Shown here piece after piece: positions 36,901 through 43,694 of a stretch of 64,000 bases of DNA. Position 1 is the stretch's first letter. Every line of letters begins with the position of its first letter. The notes beneath the pieces are model-generated. The model was not told the DNA's origin. It made no database searches and worked only from the letters and a program-made list of their open reading frames with translations. The DNA lies in contig OZ024915.1 of NCBI GenBank assembly GCA_964017125.1, positions 15,609,922 through 15,673,921 of the forward strand. Direction: 5' to 3'. A program made the translations under genes and the position numbers. Source of the DNA: Flabesymbios commensalis (lineage: Eukaryota > Annelida > Polychaeta > Terebellida > Flabelligeridae).

Positions 36901-39900
36901 TGTTGGCTACTACACCAACATAGTGCAACAGATGAATTCCTATTTCATACAAATATTTCACCCCTTCTAGCAATTTTTTTAACCCAAGGTAATTTCAAAG
37001 GTCAAAGATTAAAAAAATTCTAGCTAACGCGATAACTTGAAAAAATAATTATTGGATCTTCCAATTTTTTACCTGAAGTTACCCATGAGTATGAAGAAAA
37101 CCTGATTAGATTTTCAGCTTTCCACTGATCAAATGGTCGCCCCTTTTTTTCGTCCTAATTTTTTTTTCAGAATTCCCTTGATACCTGGTATATACAGGTT
37201 CTCGGGGTCTGCCAGTCTGTTGGCATTCTGTTTTCGTGTGAGACCGAAAACAAGGCTTTGGCAGCCATCTTGAGTTTTTAATTTGAAAATTCCTTGTTAA
37301 CGCACTAACTTGAAAAATAATTATTGGATCTCTCCAATTTTTTACGTGAAGTTACCCATGAGTATGGGCATGACCTGATTATATTTTCAGCTCTTCACCG
37401 ATAATAAAAATGGCCGCCACCTGGCGACAACATTTTTTTTCGGGTTGAGCTGGAGAATTTGAAAATAATGATGCAGTATTCTAATTTTTAAATAATTTTC
37501 AGGCTAAAGAGTACAAGGTTTACAGTGGTAAGATAAGTGTTTAGAAATTTTAATTTAGTGTTTATGGCACAGTAACATGTACTTTAAAACTATTGCTTTG
37601 AAATTTGTATTCATGCTGTTCTTTTTCCTTTTTTTTGCATATTGTGTGACACTCACTTCATCGGGATGAATACGACACAATTCGGAAATCCACTGTGCTG
37701 TATGTTTATTTGTGCCCTGTACTCAGCAACAAGGATATAACTCTGCAACAATGGGTAGTCCTAATGTTTCGGACCCTTACATGACAAATTACTATGCGCC
37801 ATATATGTCCTTTCCCAATCCTAATATGAACCAAGGTGCCATAGGTGAGGGCGCTTGGTCAAATGGGGACCCTATGTCTTATGTTAGTGGTTATGGACAA
37901 ATGAACAATGATTACATGTCCAGCAATGGCATGTTTAGCTTTGATTACAGCCAAGCAGGCTTTGGATGGGGATTTCATGGTGGGGACTACAGTGCTTGGG
38001 GGGCCACACCAGGGTCAACACAAGGACGTAAACCTGATGATCGCAGTTACATGAACAGCTACTACGGTATGGGCAGTGCCGAGGAGTATGCTAATATGAA
38101 TGGTGAGATGGAGAGAGACGCTGGTGTTAAAGCAGTGGAGCAGGGTCTAAAGGGTGTCAGCATCAGTGATAAGCAGGAGAACGCTAGTAAGGATGTGAGT
38201 CAGAATCAATCGGGTTCCGTAAGTAACTCTGCTCCACCATCAGGGTCACAAGCTCCTAAGAAAATGACATGGGCGTCTATAGCTAGCCAGCCTGCTCGTC
38301 CTCAACCACCTAAGCTACAACCAAAATCTATTCCCCGTGCACCGGTCCCGCCAGGAAAACACGGCAACATGGACATTGGTACATGGGAAGGTAAGAACGG
38401 TGCCAAGCAGGGTGGACAGCAGTCTAGGCAGGCTTGGAATCCACCACGAGGACGTGGAGGTGGATCCGGAGCTTATAGTGCAGGACCTTCTACTGGTGGA
38501 TCATCACTAAACAGTGCAAATGCTAGTAATCCAACAACTGCTGCAGAAATTGACCCGGACCATCCTGTCCTTGACAAACTACGCTCTGCTAACCAATACA
38601 ATCCTAAAGATTTCAACCTTAACCCAAAAGGGGCCCGCTTCTTTGTGATCAAGAGCTACTCTGAGGACGATATTCACCGGTCAATTAAATACAGCATCTG
38701 GTGCAGTACGGAGCATGGAAACAAGCGCTTGGACTTTGCTTACAGGGAAAGGGAAGGAAAAGGTGGTGTGTACTTGTTCTTCAGTGTCAATGGTAGTGGT
38801 CACTTCTGTGGCATGGCCCAAATGATGTCACCTCTGGACTATGGCTCATCTTCCAGTGTGTGGGCACAAGACAAGTGGAAAGGTCAGTTTGAAGTGAAAT
38901 GGATCTACGTGAAGGACGTTCCCAATAGCCAGTTACGCCATATCAGGCTGGAAAATAATGAAAATAAGCCTGTTACCAATTCCAGGGACACCCAGGAAGT
39001 GCCCCCAGAGAAGGGACGTCAAATGTTGCGTGTTATCCATCAGTACCGCCACAACACGTCTATCTTTGATGACTTTATCCATTATGAGAAACGTCAAGAG
39101 GAGGAGGATGACAAAAAACCTGAAGATGAGCCAGGTACGCCACCACCTCAACAACAACAACAACCACAGCAACAACAACAACAACAACAACAGCAGCAGG
39201 CTCCTGCTCCCCAGGTGAGATGACATACTGGTGGTGTAAGATATATCACAGGGATGTGAAAATTATAGCGATGTGTTGCGCTAGTTTTTAATCAGTTTTG
39301 CTAGCAGGTTAAATTACAGCTATTGGGAATAAAATGTGTGTTTAAACATGAAGATTTGCAAATGTTTGGTCACAAATTATTACAAATATGAGTATTTTTC
39401 GCCCACTTGAAGTTGTGCGTTGCGGTGGCGAGACACAACTTCAAGTGGGTGAAAATTTAGGTCATTTAATTGAAGGCTTTAAGGGTTAAGAATTAGTGCT
39501 GATCGTGCAAAAAAGGAATGAGCAATAAATTTGGAATGACCAATAAATTTGTTAAAATCACATTTTGATTTAAGTAATTTCACTAATTTGTTAAACAATT
39601 TACCGAGATTTTTTATTCATTCTCTATGTCAAGGTGGTATTTCAGGAGCAAGGGTAAATTCCAGTAATGGCACTGTAATGAATGTATTTAGTATTGACTT
39701 TAGTATTGATTTTATGTCATCTAGTCAGGCATTGACATTCAGGTGTTGGAAATACAGTGGATTTTAAATAATACTGGCTCTGAATCCATTTTTCCTGCCT
39801 TTAATTTTTTTCAGTAGCCTAATTTCTTTATTAAAGATCCGTCTTTGAGACCTACATAGTAAAATAAATCTGGCCCTTGGCCTTGCTAAAAACATCTGTC

Positions 39901-40469
39901 GGGCCAGCGAACCAGTACCAATGTTGCCCCCTGTCTATTCTACTAGATATTTATAATTCATTATCTAACATCATCTAACGCTTAGGATCCACATACATGT
40001 AGTTGTTTTACCTAATATTATAAGATACATATTGACTTATTGTCTATTTGATATATAGTACATGTATATCATTTGTATTGATAATGAAATGATTATTGAG
40101 TATCTTATTTTCTATTACCTCTGCATTTTTTATCTCTGAAAATATGCAAATCTTTGTTTCAGCACACCCAGCTACCTAAAACTACATGTTTTCAATTTTT
40201 ATTATTTATCTGCTGTTTTGTAATACAGTAAACTTAATGACATTTAATCATGTTAATTGTCCATCAAATTACTTTAATGTAAATTGTTATTTAATTTGGC
40301 CAACATTATTTTTGTGTGAACATAATTGCCCCTTACAAATGTAGGTTGGTTTTGTGTAATTAATTTACACCAGATTTGTAATATATTTAACCAGATTTGT
40401 TTCTACATGCTTGAATATTTAAATATTTTTTGTTTGTTTCAGAACCAACGGGCAAGCCGACATAATTAG
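21965..40469 (+). CDS. YTHDF: YTH domain family protein (m6A reader), complete, five coding exons
   Basis: Exons 21965-21985, 22130-22160, 25394-25455, 37727-39214 and 40443-40469 join in phase to 542 codons. The order is a short N-terminus MSASIDQ (vertebrate YTHDF3 starts MSATSVDQ), a Tyr/Asn/Gly/Ser-rich disordered part (residues about 40-290, with SDPYM..YYAP), a [15 protein letters not shown] motif, and the YTH domain (about 340-480). The m6A aromatic cage is complete at W363, W417 and W422 (spacing 54 and 5, as in human YTHDF1). After EKRQEEED comes an acidic and glutamine-rich tail, then eight residues from the last exon. Cytoplasmic m6A readers of this family recruit deadenylases and promote mRNA decay. 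The tail is unlike vertebrate YTHDFs, which end in RRERNRNKQ-like sequence. Confidence 0.96.
22130..22160 (+). CDS. YTHDF: YTHDF exon 2
   Basis: A pyrimidine tract (TCTTGTTTTTTCTCTTCTG) and TATTAAC-like branch word precede ATGAATCAG/CAG, a tandem NAGNAG acceptor (22129 or 22132) that would add or drop one Gln. It encodes [10 protein letters not shown] and ends within an Ala codon at a GTGAGC donor. Confidence 0.85.
22805..23345 (+). repeat. Direct repeat pair flanking a G-rich insert
   Basis: GATTCTTCATAATGTAA..CTATG and CAGCCTCATTTACGAAATGAC (22808-22862) recur as GATTCTTTATGATGTAA and CAGCCTCGTTTACGGAATGAC (23255-23302). The segment between holds GGGTCC and GGGG runs and may be a separate insertion. 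Confidence 0.65.
24216..24329. mobile_element. Family A MITE, worn
   Basis: AACATGAGCC at the left, CGCCTCGTGTTTGCTGAG at the right, centre GGATTAATGTTGGTCCGCC. Confidence 0.65.
24400..24452. promoter_or_regulatory. CpG-rich patch with NRF1-like words
   Basis: CGCGCGCATGCGTGC and CACATGCGCATC lie within 50 bp inside YTHDF intron 2. NRF1 sites (TGCGCATGCGC-like) mark many animal promoters. No transcript start is shown. Confidence 0.3.
25125..25348 (+). mobile_element. Family B TTAA MITE
   Basis: TTAACCCTTATCCTACTAAG at the left and TTAGCAGGCAAAGGGTTAA at the right, TTAA on both edges. Hairpin CTACTTGAGGTTGTG against CACAACCCCAAGTGG. Confidence 0.87.
25394..25455 (+). CDS. YTHDF: YTHDF exon 3
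   Basis: TTTTGTTGCAG acceptor. It encodes [18 protein letters not shown], corresponding to the QNGS.....DFEPYL segment of vertebrate YTHDFs. Donor GTTTGT. Confidence 0.92.
25544..25957. mobile_element. Family H long foldback element
   Basis: TATACTCGCCGTCAAATTAA at the left faces a worn inverse at the right. Long arms pair, e.g. TTCAAAAGTTAGACCATTTG (about 25689-25710) against CAAATGGTCTAACTTTTGAA (about 25780-25800). It is almost wholly palindromic, with no coding. Confidence 0.75.
26722..27041. mobile_element. Family F foldback element, 320 bp
   Basis: TTAA-AGGGACTGGCACAGGC at the left and TTAGTCCCT-TTAA at the right. Inner arms AATATGACCATATCATGTAC and ACATCATATGGTCATATTAA are inverted. 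No coding. Confidence 0.82.
27163..27419 (+). mobile_element. Family B TTAA MITE
   Basis: TAACCCTTTAACCGCTG at the left and CGGCGGTTAAAGGGTC at the right. Hairpin CACTGGAAGTTGTGTC against CACAACTTCAAGTG. TTAA worn to GTAA at the left. Confidence 0.82.
27455..27640. mobile_element. Two adjoining worn family A elements
   Basis: TTTCAATGACGGGCCAGCG with AACATTGAAACAGCATCGG, then GATTAGTGTTGTGCTAGCG with CGGCATTAAACCAGCAATGG. Confidence 0.5.
27864..28080 (+). mobile_element. pogo/Tigger-like terminus
   Basis: TA-CAGTATAACCTCGGTTTCGG with repeated CGGACCACC words. CAGTA.AACCTCG..(A/T) is the usual TIR of pogo-type elements inserting at TA. No transposase was found. Confidence 0.55.
28989..29039. 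mobile_element. Right half of a family A MITE
   Basis: GGTTGGCCAACATTAGCGC, then GTGTGTTTGCTGGG. The left arm is worn beyond recognition (about 28930-28988). Confidence 0.5.
29103..30090 (+). repeat. Tandem array, six units of 159-162 bp, AAAATGGCCGATT word
   Basis: TTGTGGGCG recurs at 29111, 29272, 29433, 29593, 29753 and 29912, with TTGTGGCCG at 30074. Spacings are 161, 161, 160, 160, 159 and 162. Each unit reads GATAACTTG, TCTTCAAATTTGTTATG, AGTTC(T/A)TGGACAA, AATAATGGCTGAA, AAAATGGCCGATTTATTGC and AATTTGACC. The unit is not a multiple of three and has stops, so it is not a coding repeat. Confidence 0.95.
30329..30858 (+). repeat. Upstream copy of a duplicated segment (partner at 40114)
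   Basis: ATTACCTCTGC, TTTCAGCACACCCAGCTACC, ACTACATGTTTTCAAT and GTAGGTTGGTTT.GTGTAAT occur in the same order at 40114-40430, just before the last YTHDF exon. This copy is longer because of the element at 30606-30820. Confidence 0.88.
30606..30820. mobile_element. MITE with CAGTGTTCAGCACAG ends, tandem-doubled, TATTTA duplication
   Basis: CAGTGTTCAGCACAG at the left and CTGTGCTGAACACTG at the right, flanked by TATTTA on each side. The partner segment at 40379 has one TATTTA and no insert, so the borders are exact. Inside, a unit of about 95 bp (GCGTCAATTACGCACTT to TTTTTTGTCTGTGCTG) occurs twice with the right end sequence after each. CAGTG ends are hAT-like, but hAT duplications are usually 8 bp. 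Confidence 0.85.
30904..31025. repeat. SINE 3'-end fragment between direct repeats
   Basis: GCAGCGAAAATAAGAAAG occurs at about 30904 and 30979. Between them GAATGGGGTTTTAGGCCACC (about 30949-30970) is the inverse of the tRNA-SINE 3' end. Confidence 0.6.
31316..31625 (+). repeat. Tandem pair, 157-bp unit, AAGATGGCCGCC word
   Basis: GATGGCCGCCTAAAAA at 31321 and 31478. Both are followed by CTTGT(G/A)GGC, ATAACTTATGAACCGTTG, ATTGCATTCAAA.TTGGT, and GATCTGATTAACTTT with GGGATGAATCCATTAAAAA. Confidence 0.88.
31958..32036 (-). mobile_element. pogo/Tigger-like terminus, inverted
   Basis: On the minus strand TA-CAGTAGAACCTCGCTAAAC, followed by GGACCACCTAAGGGAC and repeated GGACCAC words. It faces the terminus at 27864. 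Confidence 0.6.
32665..32775. mobile_element. Possible hAT-like fragment (CTCGACATTAAGG)
   Basis: GGCTCGACATTAAGGCTTGTCC, then inverted GACAAGT and ACTTGTC words. The right border is not found. Confidence 0.3.
33062..33260 (-). mobile_element. Family G MITE, worn
   Basis: The inverse of the 11093 copy: AAATTTTCGTGAATTTCTG, ACTTTTCACAAAGTTTAGAA, TAGCGCTAATATTATA and CTTGCGAATATTACCAG. Confidence 0.7.
33538..33805 (+). repeat. Tandem pair, 157-bp unit (CGTTTCCGGAGCA)
   Basis: TTCGTTTCCGGAGCA(T/G)ATCTC recurs 157 bp apart, with GTACT(T/G)G.CCGATT, CTCTA..GG.(A/T)C and TTTTGCCTTTT/TTGTGCCTTTT words. It lacks the ATGGCCG word seen in neighbouring arrays. Confidence 0.75.
33860..34645 (+). repeat. 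Tandem array, about 137-154-bp units, AAAATGGCCGCCT word
   Basis: CCATTACTATAAAAC at 33902, 34056, 34200, 34344 and 34497, and CCATTACT at 34634 (spacings 154, 144, 144, 153, 137). Units carry GGATGCAT, TCAAAATGGCC.CCTA and GCCATTATTCACCTCGAC. A lone relative lies at about 35885-36030. Confidence 0.92.
34646..36370 (+). other. Intron stretch with one isolated array unit
   Basis: Mostly unassigned. AAACTGTGTCGCATAGCTAG to TTCAAAATAACAGAATATC (about 35910-36020) is a single diverged unit of the array at 33860. AAACAAAATGGCGGACGACC lies at 35016. Confidence 0.5.
36384..36540 (-). mobile_element. Family C MITE, truncated
   Basis: Inverse order: AGACCCATAACATAGGTATT, GACATTTGTGATTATTTCCA, CCTTTGGTCTCTATGGTTTG and CAGCGCTTTAAGGGTTAA. 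The hairpin end is missing. Confidence 0.72.
37015..37420 (+). repeat. Two-unit repeat, about 273 bp apart, AATGG(T/C)CGCC word
   Basis: TAACGCGATAACTTGAAAAA and TAACGCACTAACTTGAAAAA, each followed by AATAATTATTGGATC, CCAATTTTTTAC.TGAAGTT and ACCCATGAGTATG. Units end in CAAATGGTCGCC and AAAATGGCCGCC. The second copy ends about 300 bp before YTHDF exon 4. Confidence 0.85.
37727..39214 (+). CDS. YTHDF: YTHDF exon 4 (disordered region and YTH domain)
   Basis: Acceptor TGTACTCAG. 496 codons hold nearly the whole protein. [16 protein letters not shown] and [15 protein letters not shown] are diagnostic YTHDF motifs. An acidic run is followed by PPP and a Gln stretch of mixed CAA/CAG codons (about 39150-39200). 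Donor GTGAGA at 39215; unspliced it would add V-R and stop. Confidence 0.97.
39265..39489 (-). mobile_element. Family B TTAA MITE in the last YTHDF intron
   Basis: Inverse orientation: CTAGCAGGTTAAATTACAG, then hairpin CACTTGAAGTTGTGCG against ACACAACTTCAAGTGGGTG, and AAGGGTTAA at the right. It begins about 50 bp after the exon 4 donor. Confidence 0.8.
40114..40430 (+). repeat. Downstream copy of the duplicated segment (partner at 30329)
   Basis: The same order of words as 30329-30858 without the 215-bp insert, giving the empty site GTAATATATTTAACCAG. It ends within about 15 bp of the last-exon pyrimidine tract. Confidence 0.88.
40443..40469 (+). CDS. YTHDF: YTHDF exon 5 (8 codons and stop)
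   Basis: TTTGTTTGTTTCAG acceptor, then NQRASRHN and TAG, in phase with the CAG end of exon 4. Confidence 0.75.
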   Translation, partial: NQRASRHN

Positions 40470-42395
40470 TGTTTAGTATTGGTGAATGGATGAAATGGAA
40501 TGTATAAGGAATTTTCTTCGTCCTCGGATGTTATTTTGTAGCATGGAAACTTGATTATTCACAAATCACATATTACTGTTTGCACTTAGGATGTATATTG
40601 ACTACAATGGACTCCAACAAATTTAGTGTGCGCCTTGTCTATGAGGCATTTGTTGGATATTTTCATGTGTATTTGAATTTTTCAATTAATACAGTAATTG
40701 AAGCTTCAATTGTTGAACTTGCACCTTTGGAAACTAAAATAACTTTGCAATTACTGCTATTCTTGCAAACGGAAATTATATGTTTGACTGCACCAACAGT
40801 ACAACAGTGTCTTAAACTGTTTGCTTGCTACCTGGACGGTGTCGTATTTGTAGCTGTGCAAGGCAAGACCTATGTTTCACACCTATTAATGTTGTGGCTC
40901 TTATGCACTAGGACAGAAAAGTTTAAACATAAAAAACAGTTGCCAGTCTGAAGCTACTCACAGCAAAGACATCGACCATTTCCTGAGCAAAGCCTTAGCT
41001 ATTTGTGATGAATATTTGGAAAGCTTTATCCTCCTTTACTATAATTTCTTTGATGTATACATCTGCAATTAATATCAAGTAGCGTAAAATGTTAGAAAAT
41101 TACTTTTTGGTAACAGTTTTATTGGTGTACAAAGTCGTGTAACCTTGATTCCCATTGAAGACGTAATAATTGTAATCTTCACTATAATACAACTTTAATT
41201 ATGCTACATTCATATCAAGGCGTAGCTCCCCAAATTTAATTTTAGTGTAAAAGCAATATTCAAAATTTGACTGATTTCTTCATTTCAATTATATCTTTAA
41301 ATTAATACATATAAACTTAACTGATTATTAATACTATTAAGTAAAGTAATATCTATTAAGTAATTAAACAATCTAGAACAATATTATTCATTTTGATTTA
41401 CCAGAAGGTATGCAATTATATGAATTTAGTAAATAATATTGATTGTGTTTTGTATATTGAATTGAAACAAACAAAACATTTAATTTTCTCATTACATCAT
41501 GCTTGAATACAAACAATTTTTAATGTTTTAGTTAAATTAATCCAAAACCATTCAAGTGAATTTTGTCTGCCATGATATGTAATTAACTGTGGAATATATT
41601 TCGGTATTTCAATCATATACTACAAACGATTTAAATAGTATGGTTACTTCATTATTTAGTTTTGTTTAAATACTGCTTTATACTCTGATATTACCTCCCC
41701 ATTATAATGACACTAATAACATTTTAGTATGAAGGAAAACAAATTAAAGTTATTTATTTAAATGCATTGGCATTAATGAAAGCCACTTTCAATTCTTCAG
41801 AAGTATAGTGTTACTATTTAATTTATATGGTGAGAGCTCCAAATATATTTTGTTTTTTGAATCTGTTAAGATGATTCAAACCGATTTTTCATGAGGCAAA
41901 CAAAACCGTAAATGTGAATAATTTGTCGCATTTTAATTTTGAAGGCAGGTTAGCGAAATAATACTGTCCTATTTGCCATTTTTGTTGAACATCATTTTAT
42001 ATTTGGATATAAAAACATGTGTATAGGCAACATGAAATTAAATAATTTTGTTTTGCTTTCAACAGCTGATTACACAGTACAGTACATGCTGCAGTACATT
42101 CTGTTGGCTATGCATAAACATATATACTACAAAACCCATATCATCCCTTCTCAGCGAAAGTGTCCCATCTACCATGATGAACAAAGATGTTAATCAACAT
42201 TTTCAGCCTTTTATTTATCCTTGAAACAAGAAAAAATGAATGAGAAATTAGCATTAAGTTTGTGAGACTGCAATATGTTTAAACATTTGAATTGTATGAT
42301 GCAGTGATATGTATGTAATTTTCATCCCTTTGAAATTGTAGTTGCTGTGGCAAAACGTGTGTAAAATATGAAATTCTTTCACTTTAAGGGTTAAG
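40470..42395 (+). other. YTHDF: Probable YTHDF 3'UTR, repeat-poor
   Basis: About 1.9 kb of AT-rich sequence free of the MITEs that fill the rest of the window. It contains many T-rich and TTTA words and ATTAAA at about 41743. A 123-codon open frame at 40580-40951 shows no family features. The mRNA end is not determined. Confidence 0.45.
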
Positions 42396-42398
42396 CTT

Positions 42399-42738
42399 CC
42401 AGTGGACGTTGCATGTATACAGGAGACGTTGGTCAAATGTTGGTTCAATGGTGATTCAATATTAACCCTTGTGCTGCTGAGTTTGTTTCTATTTTCTATT
42501 CATTCGAAGCTTGAATTGCTAACGCAATTTCCAGCTTCAAATATCGAAAAATATTTATATTTACGAAAAATAAACATCTCCAATATTGAATTATGGGATT
42601 AACTAATGATCTACCGAAAACTATTTTATCAAATAAGGTGATATTTTTATTGGTCTAAAACATGACTGAAACTGTGTATATACGGTTTCAGCAGCACAAG
42701 GGTTAATATACATTGGATTGAAGTTCCTTGTTTGCTGG
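42399..42738. mobile_element. Family A MITE split by a family D MITE
   Basis: Left arm CCAGTGGACGTTGC to GGTTCAATGGTGATTCAAT; right arm TACATTGGATTGAAG to CTTGTTTGCTGG. The family D copy lies between. Family A was therefore here first. Confidence 0.75.
42462..42716 (+). mobile_element. Family D TTAA MITE
   Basis: TTAACCCTTGTGCTGCTGAG at the left, CAGCAGCACAAGGGTTAA at the right: perfect TTAA edges and TIR. Internal hairpin GAAGCTTGAATTGC against GCAATTTCCAGCTTC. Confidence 0.92.
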
Positions 42739-42739
42739 A

Positions 42740-43590
42740 CTGTTCCATTGATTGTAGATGTTATCGAAACACCTGTCAGTACGGGCAATAAATTTATACA
42801 TTGAAGTTTTGTGACTACCAATTTTGACACCCTTAAAATTTATACAATATCGGAATTATCCTGTGGTAGATAGTCAGTGAATGAATTAATGCATTGTTTG
42901 CATTTGTCAGTTTTGTTAAGAAAAAGTGTATTTTTCATACCTGGCAAGCTTTAAACGGACAACAAATATTAACCAACAATTCACTTCTGAATCAATTTCA
43001 AAAAAGGTATTTTTTCTCCATTTTCATTGAAAATCATTAGCTATGATTTTTCATATCAGAATCCCATTTTACTGCGAAATCTTAAATAGCAGTTATTACT
43101 AAGTTAGGAGCTACTAAAATTGTATTTTTTTCCAAGTATGCTGAGGAAATAAGCAAGCAAGATGTGTATAATTTGTCTGTGAACATTGATCACCCAAATT
43201 GAGAACATACCAGTACTAACTATGATTTTTCAACCTGCGAAACAATAGATGTTCCTAATTATTTGACCTTCAAATTCGTCTTGTTACTTATATTATGGGA
43301 CATATTGTCATGGTATGTGTACTCTTTATTAAATTCTTCTGCATTAGCATATATTTATCTGTGTATTTACTTGCATTGATTTTTTGTTTCTTAGAAATTC
43401 ATACAGTTGTTCCAAGTAATAAAGGTGTCCTATATATTTTCGATAGCTCTTTATCCAAATTGAATTTTTCGGCCAATTGGTCATAATTAGAAGTTGTGTA
43501 GTTGATCACAAATTAACAAGGGTGGTAGTTACTAAATGATTATATGATTACAGTTGTATTCACAACTATTTAACAAGATTTGTGGGTGCT
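42740..43590. other. AT-rich spacer
   Basis: No gene or repeat recognised. Confidence 0.35.
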
Positions 43591-43591
43591 A

Positions 43592-43694
43592 TCCCTACAA
43601 ATACGCCATGTTAACCCAAAGTTAGATTAATGTTGGACCACCGTCTGCGACGCTGGACCAACATTAATCCAGCCTTGATTGACTGCGTACTGTT
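43592..43694. mobile_element. Family A MITE, ends worn
   Basis: TTAGATTAATGTTGGACCACC and CTGGACCAACATTAATCC around GTCTGCGACG are a near-perfect centre. The outer arms are weak. Confidence 0.7.

Larger units (their letters stand above)
25456..37726 (+). other. YTHDF intron 3 (12.3 kb)
   Basis: The longest intron. It holds foldback families F and H, family B and A copies, pogo-like ends, a duplicated segment with a MITE, and at least five tandem arrays of about 145-273-bp units. No extra exon with conserved coding was found. Confidence 0.75.

Noticed and set aside
37712-37726. Upstream extension of YTHDF exon 4 to a GTG start
   Set aside because: This part is intron and acceptor (TGTACTCAG). 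The exon joins in phase to 25455, and no ATG is present.
38933-39226. Leucine-rich minus-strand frame opposite the YTHDF tail
   Set aside because: It is the antisense of the CAA/CAG glutamine run.
40580-40951. 123-codon open frame after YTHDF
   Set aside because: No domain, no splice context and composition like its surroundings; treated as 3'UTR.
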